Source: an uncultured Alphaproteobacteria bacterium | GTDB taxonomy: Bacteria; Pseudomonadota; Alphaproteobacteria; Rhizobiales; Beijerinckiaceae | Assembly: GCA_937988775.1 (NCBI GenBank) | Contig: CALKHP010000030.1 | Coordinates: 360,946 to 424,945, forward strand | Length of the DNA stretch: 64,000 nucleotides | Reading direction: 5' to 3' | Shown here: piece by piece, positions 33,570-42,600 of the stretch | Layout: each line of letters opens with the position of its first letter | How positions within the stretch are numbered: position 1 is the stretch's first letter | Notes under the pieces: generated by a model | The model's input: the letters and a program-made list of their open reading frames with translations, nothing else | What the model was told of the DNA's origin: nothing | Database searches by the model: none | Made by a program: the position numbers and the translations under genes

Positions 33570-34025
33570 ATGAGCCGCCTGATCTATGTCCTGAACGGAC
33601 CGAACCTCAACCTGCTCGGCAAGCGCCAGCCGCAGATTTACGGCCATGAGACGCTGGCCGATGTCGAGGCCGACTGCCGCAAGGCTGCGGCCGAATACAA
33701 GCTCGACCTGCGCTTCCACCAGAGCAATCGCGAATACGAGATCATCGACTGGGTGCACGAGGCGCGCGAAACGGCCGGTGGCATCGCCATCAACCCGGCC
33801 GCGTTCAGCCATACCTCGGTCGCGATCCTCGACGCGCTCAACACCTGCGAGTTCCCGGTGATCGAGGTTCACATCTCGAACATCCACAAGCGCGAGGCGT
33901 TCCGGCACCACTCCTTCGTGTCGAGCCGGGCCGATGGCGTCATCGCCGGCTTCGGCACGCAAGGCTACCGCCTCGCCGTCATGCGCCTCGCCAGGCTGAT
34001 CGACGAGAAGCACGCCTCGGCCTGA
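33570..34025 (+). CDS. aroQ: Type II 3-dehydroquinate dehydratase
   Basis: Encodes 151 residues, the normal size of dodecameric type II dehydroquinase, which converts 3-dehydroquinate to 3-dehydroshikimate. The catalytic residues fall at the same numbers as in the Mycobacterium tuberculosis enzyme: Arg19 and Tyr24 in GKRQPQIYG (lid loop), Asn75 in INPAAFSHTS, His101 in EVHISNIHKRE and Arg112 in FRHHS. The lid reads KRQPQ rather than the TREPE usual in alphaproteobacterial biosynthetic enzymes, and the accB-accC genes that usually follow aroQ are absent. A catabolic role in quinate use is possible. Confidence 0.95.
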   Translation: MSRLIYVLNGPNLNLLGKRQPQIYGHETLADVEADCRKAAAEYKLDLRFHQSNREYEIIDWVHEARETAGGIAINPAAFSHTSVAILDALNTCEFPVIEVHISNIHKREAFRHHSFVSSRADGVIAGFGTQGYRLAVMRLARLIDEKHASA

Positions 34026-34037
34026 GCCAGCTTTGCG

Positions 34038-34490
34038 CTAGAAGTCGATCCATTCCGGCTCGGCGACCGGGTCGATATCGAGATTGACGACGATTTCCTC
34101 CGGCCCGCTGCGCACGAGCGCGCAATGCAGGTCCTCGGTATCGGACGCATTCAACTCCTGGTGCGGCATCCAGGCCGGCACGAGCAGGAAGTCACCCGGA
34201 CCCGCCTTGGTGGCGAATTCGAGCCGGTCGCCCCAGCGCATGAGGGCGTGGCCGCTGACGATGTAGATCACGCTCTCGAGTTCGCCATGATGATGCGCGC
34301 CGGTGATCTCGCCCGGCTTGATGTGATTGGTGCCGGCCCACAGCGCCTTGGCGCCGTTCCGGCCGCCGCTGATCGCAACCTGCCGGTTCATGCCCTTGGT
34401 ATCGGGCGTATCGCAGCTTTTGCTCACGGCCTTGACGACCTTGATCCCCTTGGTCTTCCAGTCCGTGGTCGTATTCGGCTTGTCGAGCAT
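34038..34490 (-). CDS. Cupin domain-containing protein
   Basis: Encodes 150 residues with one cupin barrel. Motif 1 reads GAHHHGELESVIYIVSG, giving two or three His and a Glu as metal ligands; motif 2 contains GDFLLVPAWMPHQELN, with the last His ligand. KALWAGTNHIKPGE precedes. AAGGTG lies six bases before the ATG. It is convergent with aroQ (12 bases between stops) and lies 60 bases after the FMN reductase gene on the same strand, so it may be the last gene of the sulfonate operon. Reaction unknown. Confidence 0.88.
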   Translation of the reverse strand: MLDKPNTTTDWKTKGIKVVKAVSKSCDTPDTKGMNRQVAISGGRNGAKALWAGTNHIKPGEITGAHHHGELESVIYIVSGHALMRWGDRLEFATKAGPGDFLLVPAWMPHQELNASDTEDLHCALVRSGPEEIVVNLDIDPVAEPEWIDF

Positions 34491-34550
34491 GCATCACCTT
34501 TTTGTTTGTCAGGACGTTAGATAGATCAGTTTGCGGATTGAGCAAGCGCC

Positions 34551-35153
34551 TCATGCGGCGGCGATTTTCGCCTGTTGCCGGAAGGCCGGCTCCTCGATCT
34601 CCCGCGCGTGCTGCGCCGGCCGGTGATCGAGCAGCGCGCGCAACTGCCCGGCCGCCTCGCCGAGACGCGCGCGGACGCCGGCATCGGCCAACGCGCCATC
34701 CTTGAAATCGGCATCGCTGGCGTAGACGGCGGTCGGCACCGTCAAGGCGGTGAAAAAGCCGAAGAGCGGGCGCAGCACATGCTCGACCACCAGCGCATGG
34801 CGGGGGCCGCCGCCGGTCGCCGTGATCAGCACCGGCTTGCCGACCAGCGCCAGCGGATCGACCAGGTCGAACAGATGCTTGAACAGCCCGGTATAGGCGC
34901 CCTTGTAGACCGGCGTACCGATGATCAGCGCATCTGCACGCTCGATCGCATCGATGACGCGGGAGGCAGGCAGCGTCAGATCCTCGCGCATCAGGGCCCC
35001 GCCGAGGCCCGGACCTGCATCGACGACATCGAAAATGTCGAACCGAAACGCCCGGCCATGGATGACTTCCTTTCCCGTCGCCTCGACAAGCGCCCTGGTC
35101 TTGGAGGGGCGGCGTAAACTGCCCGAGAAGCCGACAATATGCGGAACGGTCAT
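34551..35153 (-). CDS. NADPH-dependent FMN reductase (SsuE/MsuE-like)
   Basis: Encodes 200 residues of a flavodoxin-like fold. The FMN loop reads GFSGSLRRPSKTRALVEA; a second conserved loop is IIGTPVYKGAYTGLFKHLFDLVDP, and GGGPRHALVVEHVLRPLF is typical of the SsuE/MsuE group. It supplies reduced FMN to a flavin-dependent monooxygenase, here the one encoded at 37902. Its start overlaps the stop of the ATPase gene by 4 bases. Confidence 0.9.
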   Translation of the reverse strand: MTVPHIVGFSGSLRRPSKTRALVEATGKEVIHGRAFRFDIFDVVDAGPGLGGALMREDLTLPASRVIDAIERADALIIGTPVYKGAYTGLFKHLFDLVDPLALVGKPVLITATGGGPRHALVVEHVLRPLFGFFTALTVPTAVYASDADFKDGALADAGVRARLGEAAGQLRALLDHRPAQHAREIEEPAFRQQAKIAAA

Positions 35154-35971
35154 GGGAGTTTATTCCTTTCATCGGAAGGATGTCGTCCGGCTTCGGTACC
35201 GCCGTGGCCGCTTTCATGCACGCCGAGCCAACCAAGCAGGCCGGCGCGCAGCCGGGCGAAGGCCGGGTCCGAGACATCGCGCGGGCGCGGCAGGGCGATG
35301 CGCTCCTCGTGAGCGATGACGCCCTGCTTCATGACCAGAACCCGGTCGGCGAGCAGAACGGCTTCCTCGACATCATGCGTGACCAGCAGGACGGCGCAGC
35401 CATGGCGCTGCCAAAGTTCGCCGACGAGGCTTTGCGCCTTGAGACGCGTCAGGGCATCGAGCGCGGCGAAGGGTTCATCGAGCAGCAGCAGGTCCGGCTC
35501 GCGCACGAGCGCGCGGGCAAGCGAGGTGCGTTGCGCCTCGCCGCCGGAGAGCACCTTCGGCCATTCATCGGCGCGATGGCCGATGCCGACCTCCGCGAGC
35601 GCGGCGAGAGCCTGCGCCCTGTCCGGTGCGCCCGGCAGCCCGAGCACGACATTGCGCCAGACCTTTTTCCACGGCATCAGACGCGGCGCCTGGAAGGCAA
35701 CGGCGCGGCGCACCGGCACCTCGACATCGCCTGAAATCTCACGGTCGAGATCGGCGAGGATGCGCAGCAGCGTGCTCTTGCCGCAACCGCTGGCGCCCAG
35801 CAGGGCGACGAACTCGCCAGGTGCGATATCGAGGTCGAGATCGTCGAGAACCGTGCGCTCGCCGAAACGCCGGCTCAGGCCGCGCACCCTGACCGCGAGC
35901 GCTGCCGGCGTGGCGGGTGGCCGGGATGGCCACGCGACATCCGGCGCGGGAACATGAACTGTCATGGTCAT
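35150..35971 (-). CDS. ssuB: Sulfonate-type ABC transporter ATPase (SsuB-like)
   Basis: Encodes 273 residues with one ATP-binding cassette: Walker A GASGCGKST, Q-loop in VAFQAPRLMPWKKVW, signature LSGGEAQRTSLARAL, Walker B LLLLDEPFAALD and the His switch LVTHDVEEAVLLADRV. This is the nitrate/sulfonate/taurine importer subfamily. A proline-rich N-terminal extension (PAPDVAWPSRPPATPAA) is also seen in other SsuB proteins. It overlaps the permease and reductase genes by 4 bases each. Confidence 0.93.
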   Translation of the reverse strand: MTMTVHVPAPDVAWPSRPPATPAALAVRVRGLSRRFGERTVLDDLDLDIAPGEFVALLGASGCGKSTLLRILADLDREISGDVEVPVRRAVAFQAPRLMPWKKVWRNVVLGLPGAPDRAQALAALAEVGIGHRADEWPKVLSGGEAQRTSLARALVREPDLLLLDEPFAALDALTRLKAQSLVGELWQRHGCAVLLVTHDVEEAVLLADRVLVMKQGVIAHEERIALPRPRDVSDPAFARLRAGLLGWLGVHESGHGGTEAGRHPSDERNKLP

Positions 35972-36855
35972 GCTCCGCTGAAGGCCGGACGCCAGGCGAG
36001 CAGCCCGCGCTCGAGCATGCGCACCGTCAGGTCGACGCCGAGGCCGAGCAGCGCGTAGACGACGAGGCAGACGACGATGACATCGGTCTGGAACATCTCG
36101 CGGGCATTGGCCATCAGGTAGCCGATGCCGGCGGTGGCGTTGATCTGCTCGCCGAACACCAGCGAGAGCCAGGCGATGCCAAGCGCGTAACGCAGGCCGA
36201 CGAGCCCGCCCGGCAAGGCGCCGGGCAGCACGACATGCCGGATCAGCGCGCCCCGCGACAGGCCCAATGTGCGGCCGGCCTCGATCAGCGTCGAATCGAC
36301 ATTACGAATACCGGAATAGACGTTGAGATAGAGCGGAAAGGCCGTGCCGAGCGCGACGAGTGCGATCTTCGGCGCCTCGCCGATGCCAAGCCAGATGATG
36401 AGCAGCGGGATCAATGCCACATGCGGCACGGTGCGCACCATCTGCATCGCGGCATCGACCAGATCCTCGCCGAGCCGAAACAGGCCGGCGACGATGGCGA
36501 GGCCGACGCCGATCGTGCCGCCAATCGCCAGCCCCGCCAGCGCCCGGCCGAGCGAGACGACCATCGCGGTCTGTAACTCACCACTCTCGATCAGCTTGGC
36601 GGCGCTGTCGAGCACCATGGACGGCGCGGCAAGCACCTCGCTCGGCAGAACACCGGTCGCGGAGGCCACCTGCCACAGGAGCAGGAGAGCGACCGGCCCG
36701 AGCCCGCGCCGCAGCCAGCGCGGCATGCCCTGTCTGCCGGCCGCCACCGGCATGATTTTCTGACGTTCGGGTGCGCGCGTGGCGGCGACAGCCGGATGCT
36801 GCGGGCGCCGCTCGACAACATCCGGCGCCAGTTCGATGGTTGCTGTGAAGCTCAT
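35968..36855 (-). CDS. ssuC: Sulfonate-type ABC transporter permease (SsuC-like)
   Basis: Encodes 295 residues with a long basic N-terminus and about six membrane helices beginning at GPVALLLLWQVASATGVLP. The EAA loop is EAGRTLGLSRGALIRHVVLPGALP, and QMVRTVPHVALIPLLIIWLGIGEAPK is characteristic of the SsuC/TauC group. It forms the channel for the SsuA-like binding protein encoded 23 bases upstream. Confidence 0.93.
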   Translation of the reverse strand: MSFTATIELAPDVVERRPQHPAVAATRAPERQKIMPVAAGRQGMPRWLRRGLGPVALLLLWQVASATGVLPSEVLAAPSMVLDSAAKLIESGELQTAMVVSLGRALAGLAIGGTIGVGLAIVAGLFRLGEDLVDAAMQMVRTVPHVALIPLLIIWLGIGEAPKIALVALGTAFPLYLNVYSGIRNVDSTLIEAGRTLGLSRGALIRHVVLPGALPGGLVGLRYALGIAWLSLVFGEQINATAGIGYLMANAREMFQTDVIVVCLVVYALLGLGVDLTVRMLERGLLAWRPAFSGA

Positions 36856-36878
36856 GAGCTGTTGTCCGCTATGTGGAT

Positions 36879-37859
36879 TTAGCTGATCGGCAGGTCGCGA
36901 TAGACGTAGTCGGCGAGATTGATGTCACCGCTCAGCACACCGGATTCCTTCAGCGTGGCGAAAACGTTCTGCAGCGAGGCCGCGAATGCGTCGTCGACAG
37001 GCTTGCGGTGGTAAGCGGCCTCCTCGGCATAGAGGCCGGCGACGGTGTCCTTGTCCTGCCTGGTGAAGCCGGCATAAAATTTCAGATAGGCGTCCTTGTT
37101 GGCGCGCGACCAGTCGTAGCCACGCTGCAACCGGTTGGCGAACTCGGCGATCGCGGCAACCTTGCCGGCATCGGCCAACGCCTTGTCGGTGGCGCTGAGC
37201 ACGTTGTCGCCGGTATTGATGCCCGGCCCGTCGATCAGCACCGTCGCCTTCAGCGTACCGATCGAGCGCGCCTTGTAGATGCCCCAGGTCGCCCAGGCAT
37301 CGATGCTGCCGGCCTGGAACGCCGCGCTGGCATCGGACGGGTTGAGGAAAGCGAGCTTGACATCGCTCGGCTTGAGCCCGGCCTTTTTCAGCACACCGAG
37401 CACGAGGTAATGCGCGACGCTGCCGCGCGTCGTCGGGCAGATCGTCTTGCCCTTGAGGTCCTGGATCGTCTTGACCGGGCTGCCCGCCGGGATGATCAGC
37501 GAACTGCCGAGGCCGCCATTCGAGAAATTGGCGGCTATCCTGATTTTGGATCCGCCGGCAATGGCGCTGACCGCCGGGGAATCGGCCGACTGGCCGATAT
37601 CGATCGCATCCGCCTTCAGCGCCTCGTGCAGATGCACCGCCGCCGGATAGACCGACCACTCGATCTTGTATGGCACGTCGGCGAGAAGACCGGCGGCTTG
37701 AAGCTTGGCGCGGGTCATGCCCATCTGGTCGCCGACGCGCAGCACTACCTTGCCCAGGTCGGCCGCGGCACGGGCGCGCGGGGCGGCGGCGGCGAAGGAC
37801 GAACCGGCGAGCAGGCCGCCGAGCGCCAGATTGAAGCCGCGACGAGAGAATGCAGTCAT
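36879..37859 (-). CDS. ssuA: Sulfonate-type ABC transporter substrate-binding protein (SsuA-like)
   Basis: Encodes 326 residues. The leader FSRRGFNLALGGLLAGSSFAAAA is Tat-like. The mature protein shows the SsuA/NMT1 layout: VVLRVGDQMGMTRAKLQAAGLL, SVYPAAVHLHEALKADAIDIGQSADSPAV, DLKGKTICPTTRGSVAHYL and FQAGSIDAWATWGIYKA. It captures a sulfonate or similar anion in the periplasm. It lies 42 bases after the monooxygenase gene. Confidence 0.9.
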   Translation of the reverse strand: MTAFSRRGFNLALGGLLAGSSFAAAAPRARAAADLGKVVLRVGDQMGMTRAKLQAAGLLADVPYKIEWSVYPAAVHLHEALKADAIDIGQSADSPAVSAIAGGSKIRIAANFSNGGLGSSLIIPAGSPVKTIQDLKGKTICPTTRGSVAHYLVLGVLKKAGLKPSDVKLAFLNPSDASAAFQAGSIDAWATWGIYKARSIGTLKATVLIDGPGINTGDNVLSATDKALADAGKVAAIAEFANRLQRGYDWSRANKDAYLKFYAGFTRQDKDTVAGLYAEEAAYHRKPVDDAFAASLQNVFATLKESGVLSGDINLADYVYRDLPIS

Positions 37860-37901
37860 AAGACAAGCCTTTCGATATCGGAAGGTTTTGGGCGGCGGCG
37901 C

Positions 37902-39239
37902 TTACTCGGCGGCGATGCTGGCGTTGCGCAGGCTGTAGCGGTTCGCAGGCACGGGAATGCCGAGATTGCCGCGGAAGGTTTCGGCCTCATATTCACTGCG
38001 GTAGAGGCCGCGCTTCTGTAGGATCGGCACCACCGTCTCGACGAAAACCTCGAGTTCCTTCGGCAGCGACACGTTGAACACGAAGCCGTCGGCGGCGCGG
38101 CCATTGAGCCAGTGCTCGAAGGCATCGGCGACCTGCTCCGGCGTACCGACGAAATCGGTGCGCGGCGTGGCGAAGCGCCGGGCGGTTTCGCGCAGGCTCA
38201 GCTTGTCGCGCCGGGCGAGAGACAGAATGCGGCCGGCATGGCTCTGGTTGCTGTTGGCGGCGTGCGCGGAAATATCGGGGAACGGCGCGTCGAGATCATG
38301 GCTCGAGAAATCGTAATCGTTGAACGGCCGGCCGAGCATGGAAAGCGCGTTCTCGATCGAGGTCAGGTCGGTGAATTCCTGGAACTTGCGCTCGACCTCA
38401 GCCTCGGTCGAGCCGATCACCGGCCGGATGCCCGGCAGCAGGAAAAGCTGGTCGGGATCGCGCCCGAAGCGGACGGCGCGCCGCTTGAGATCGCGGTAAT
38501 ATTCGGTCGCTTCCTCGAAGGTCTCCTGGCCGGCGAAGATCGCATCGGCGCGAGCGGCGGCGAAATTCCGGCCATCCTCGGAGGCGCCCGCCTGGAAGAT
38601 CACCGGCTGGCCCTGCGGCGAGCGCGAAATATTGAGCGGCCCCTGGACCTGGAAGAACGTGCCCTTGTGATCGAGCCGGTGCAATTTGGCGGGGTCGAGG
38701 AAGCGGCCGCTCGCCTTGTCGAGCACCAGCGCATCATCTTCCCAGGAATCCCACAGGCCCTGCACGACATCGAGATGCTCGGCGGCAAGCTTGTAGCGCG
38801 TGTCATGCGCCAGATGCGTCGCCTTGCTGAAATTCGCCGCACTCCCCTCGAGCCACGAGGTGACGACGTTCCAGCCGGCGCGCCCGCCGCTGATATGATC
38901 GAGCGAGGCGAACTGGCGCGCGACATTGAACGGCTCGCTGTAGCTCGAGGTCAGCGTGCCAACGAGCCCGATATGGGAAGTGACGGCGGCCAGCGCCGAC
39001 AGGATGGTCAGCGGCTCGAAACGGTTGAGATAATGCGGGCTCGACTTCTCCGTGATGAACACGCTGTCGGCGACGAACAGGAAGTCGAACCTGGCGGCCT
39101 CGGCCAGCTGCGCCTGCCGCTTGTAGAAGGCGAGGCTGGTGCTGGCGCTCGGGTCGGCATCGGCGTGGCGCCAATCGCCCCAGCCCATACCGACGCCATG
39201 GAGCATGAAACCGAGCTTGAGTTGACGTGGCTTTGACAT
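37902..39239 (-). CDS. LLM-class FMN-dependent monooxygenase (NtaA/SnaA/DszA type)
   Basis: Encodes 445 residues of the bacterial luciferase-like family. Features are LKLGFMLHGVGMGWGDWRH, FDFLFVADSVFI, LGTLTSSYSEPFNVARQFASLDHISGGRAGWNVVTSW and GQPVIFQAGASEDGRNFAA. The ISGGRAGWNVVTS and QAGxSxxGR signatures and the length above 440 place it with NtaA/SnaA/DszA monooxygenases rather than SsuD (about 380 residues). These use FMNH2 from a partner reductase to attack organosulfur or aminopolycarboxylate compounds. ATG 39239 has GGAGA five bases upstream. It is the first gene of the operon. Confidence 0.92.
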   Translation of the reverse strand: MSKPRQLKLGFMLHGVGMGWGDWRHADADPSASTSLAFYKRQAQLAEAARFDFLFVADSVFITEKSSPHYLNRFEPLTILSALAAVTSHIGLVGTLTSSYSEPFNVARQFASLDHISGGRAGWNVVTSWLEGSAANFSKATHLAHDTRYKLAAEHLDVVQGLWDSWEDDALVLDKASGRFLDPAKLHRLDHKGTFFQVQGPLNISRSPQGQPVIFQAGASEDGRNFAAARADAIFAGQETFEEATEYYRDLKRRAVRFGRDPDQLFLLPGIRPVIGSTEAEVERKFQEFTDLTSIENALSMLGRPFNDYDFSSHDLDAPFPDISAHAANSNQSHAGRILSLARRDKLSLRETARRFATPRTDFVGTPEQVADAFEHWLNGRAADGFVFNVSLPKELEVFVETVVPILQKRGLYRSEYEAETFRGNLGIPVPANRYSLRNASIAAE

Positions 39240-39317
39240 CGCCGTCTCCAGAGCAATTCGCGTGAGGTCCGGACAGGGGCGCCTTGCGGAAGCACCTGCC
39301 TTCGATGCTCCGATTGT

Positions 39318-39346
39318 TCGCAATAACAGTCATTTCTGCAATAATT
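39318..39346 (-). promoter_or_regulatory. AT-rich region with direct repeats before the sulfonate operon
   Basis: The sequence around 39318-39370 is unusually AT-rich for this genome. It contains GCAATAA at 39320-39326 and again at 39338-39344, 18 bases apart, about 80-105 bases before the monooxygenase start. The spacing would suit a LysR-type activator, as controls many ssu operons, but no consensus can be confirmed. No clear -35/-10 pair was identified. Confidence 0.35.
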
Positions 39347-39506
39347 GTATTTTTTAAAGAACGACGCCGAAGGAGCACAAAATTCCCCGGAAGCTGCGCC
39401 GGCATGGAATTTCCTGGTGTCGAGCTGTTTTCCGCCGCTCGCCGGCGGCCGGCTCCATCATCGGCAGCGGCCGGTGGTTGCACGCATGCGGCAGGACGTA
39501 ATGGGG

Positions 39507-39612
39507 TCAGGGCAAATTCGTCAGTTTCTAATTTGCCCGCCTTGAAATGGGCTGCCAAGTTCGCCGGTCCATATGGAATCTGTCGATTCCATATGATCCG
39601 ATTTCACTGTCG
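39507..39612 (+). repeat. Two-hairpin intergenic repeat, diverged copy 3
   Basis: The 443-base gap 39240-39682 contains no convincing gene. It holds a 106-base element aligning end to end with 27524-27630. Its arms are GGGCAAATT / AATTTGCCC (9 base pairs) and, around CCATATGGAATC / GATTCCATATG, a long second hairpin (14 of 16 paired). The CTAGAG/CTCTAG ends are degraded (TCAGGG / CACTGTCG). The stems remain although the base sequence has changed. Confidence 0.7.
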
Positions 39613-39682
39613 TCAGCCTCTCGCTCCGCGCGGGAGGATGCTGATACCCGACCGCGCGGAATGCGCAGGACGATCAAACCAT

Positions 39683-42600
39683 CTACCGAAAGGCGATGTC
39701 GTCGCCCTGATGGGCCGGGGGCAGGAATGCTCCGGTGTCGCCATCGAACACCAGCATATCGCCATCGGTATCGGCACTCGTGGTCGCGGTCCTGAAGAAG
39801 AGGTTGCCGACGCCGCCGATCACACCGCCGGAGGGCGGCATGGCGACCTCGCCAAAGGCGATATCGCTACCGCGGCCGGCCATCAGGGCTCCGAACCCTC
39901 CGAAACTCCCGAACCCGCCCGGCGTCGCACCACCCGACGGCACGGCGGGAGCGCTGCCGGCCGAATTGCCGCTGCTCGTCCCGAACGATCCGAAGGTCAC
40001 ACGCGCGGCCGGTGCATCGTCCTGCTGGCCGCCCGCTCCGAACCCTGCGAAACGCCCGAACCCGCCCGGCGTCGCACCACCCGACGGCGCGGACGGCGCG
40101 GCGGGGGCGCTGCCGGCCGAATTGCCGTTGCTCGTCCCGAACGGCGATCCGAAGGTCACGCGCGCGGCCGGTGCATCGTCCTGCTGGCCGCCCGCTCCGA
40201 ACCCTGCGAAACCGCCGAACCTGCCCGACGTCGTGCCACCCGCCGGCGCGGCCGGTACGGCGGGCGCGCTGCCGGCCGAATTGCCGTTGCTCGTCCCGAA
40301 CGGCGATCCGAAGGTCACGCGCGCGGCCGGCGCATCGTCCTGTTGGCCACCCCTTCCGAACCCTGCGAAACCGCCGAACCCTCCCGGCGTTGCACCACCC
40401 GCCGGCGCGGCCGGCTCAGCAGGCGGAAGCGGATCGCCGCCGGCACCCGCGGGTGGGACGACCGGCGGAACATCAACCACCGGGGGAGCGACAACATTGC
40501 CGCCGGGAATAACGACGGCCGGCACTGCGGGCACGCTGTCGCGCAGGAAGATCGGCGGGGCGGCCATCGGCAGCCCGTTATCATCGACCGCCAGGCTCGT
40601 CTCGACGACCCCGTTGATGAAGGCGGGGTCGCCATGCGGCCGATAGGTGGGCAGTTGCGCCACCGGCACGATGACCTGCGGCTCGCCGCCCGCCCCCGCG
40701 CCAATCCGCACGACATTGATCCCGGTCGGGTCGAGCAGCCCGGACGCGACGCCGACATCGCTGCCGAGCCCGGCCATGAACGGGTTGATCCAGTCCCGGC
40801 CGAGCACGGGGCTGTCGGCACTCGCATCGAGCGTCTGGTGCACGAAATCCCTGGTGCCGCCCCTGATCACCTTGTCGCGGAGACGATCGAAAGCGTAGGT
40901 GTTGGTGCCGGTGCCGCCGCCATCGAACGTATCGTAGCCGTTGCCGCCGGAGAGCTGGTCGTCGCCGGCGCCGGCGCTGACGAGATCGTCGCCGAGCAGG
41001 CCGTAAAGCACATCGTTGCCATCGCCGCCGGCCATGGTGTCGGCATCGACCGTGAACGGCGAGCGGATATTCACATCCATGGCCAGCGCGTTGTGCAACG
41101 CGCCGAAGGCGCCGAAAGCATAGACGTAGCGCAATGTCGCGGTCAGCGAGGCCCCTGTCTCGCCAATCGGCAGCACGCGCATGCTCTGGATCATGCCGGC
41201 GGCGCTCTGCTGCACGACCGGAACAACGATGGCATCATCGCCGAACATCAGGTCGTTGCCGGCCCCACCATCCATGGTGTCGCTGCCGAGCACGATATAG
41301 GAGGCTGCCGGGCGCTGGCCCTGGCGCTTGTCGCCGCTATCGAGCAACCAGGAACTGGTCGAACCGTTCTTCGACCAATCGGCGGTCGCCCCCAGCTTGG
41401 ATTGCACGCCCCATGCCCCGGCGTGCGCCACGCCTGCACCAATCTGGCCGAGATAGAGCCGATCGACCGTCAGGAAGAAGGCATCCTGCAACCCGTCGGA
41501 GATCGCCTTGGCGTTGCCCGACGTGATGGCGACGCCGGCCATCGGCTGCTCGATAAGCGCGGTATCGCCGATCAGGACGTCATCGCCGCCGTCACCGAAT
41601 ATCTGGCCGTTGCCGACATTCAGCGCGTAGCCCAGGCCGTTGCCGAACAACCAGTTGCCGAGCTTGTTGGCATTGGCGTCGATGGCGTGATCGGCCGCGA
41701 TATGCGCGGCGAGCGCGGTGGTGCGCACCGTATCCTGGGCGGCGAGCGCGGCATTGGCAGCCGCCAGCCGCTGGGCCGGGATGCTGTCGAGCGCTGCGGC
41801 ATTGCCTGCGTTCACCGCCGGCAACGTCATCAGCGCGAAATCGCCGACGACCATGTCGTTGCCGCCGCCGCCATGCAGCACGTCGTTGCCGAGATCGAGC
41901 CGGTGCGTCGCGGGTCTCAGCGTCGTGGCGCCGGATACGAAGGTCTGGCCGGCCAGATTGGCTTTGGCGCCGAAGTCGGCGATCACCTGCTCGCCGGCGG
42001 CATGCGCGGTATAGGACGCGTCGGCGACAAGCCCCTGGAAATCCATCAGCCAGTTGTGCAACCCCAGCGCCGCCGCGCTCAGGTCGGTTCCGACGAGCGT
42101 GATCCGGCTCGCCGGCACCACGACGGTGCCGATATCGCCGATGACCGTGTCGTTGCCGGCACCGCCATCGATCTGGTCGGCACCCACGACGACATCGACA
42201 ATCGGCGCGTTGACCGCCGCATCAAGCGCGTTCACGGCGAAGCCGAGCGAGGAGAAGTCGGTGAGCAGGCCGTTGAGCGACAGCGACAGGCCGGCGATCT
42301 CCTTGTCGATCACCGCGAGCCCGGTTTCCCGGATGCTGGTGATGCGTCCGTCATCGCCGAAAATCGTATCGTCGCCGGCGCCACCATCGATCGTATCGTT
42401 GCCATAGGCGAAAGCGCCGATGCGCGTGATATCGGGCAGGACCGACGCGAACACGCTGAAATGCTCGCCATCGTCGCGCGCCAGGCCGTTCTGGGCCGAG
42501 ACTTCGCCGAGGAAGCCGTCGGCGCCCGGCATCACCTCGATCTGCGGCAGCATGTTGGTGAGTTCGGCCGGCAGCAGATTGATGCCGGGAACCACGAGCA

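Noticed and set aside
37902..39239. SsuD alkanesulfonate monooxygenase
   Set aside because: The protein is longer than SsuD and has NtaA/SnaA/DszA signatures, so the specific ssuD name was not used.
39880..40399. Possible CRISPR-like array from regularly spaced repeats
   Set aside because: The units are 159 bases, contiguous and in frame inside a coding region, with no unique spacers or cas genes.
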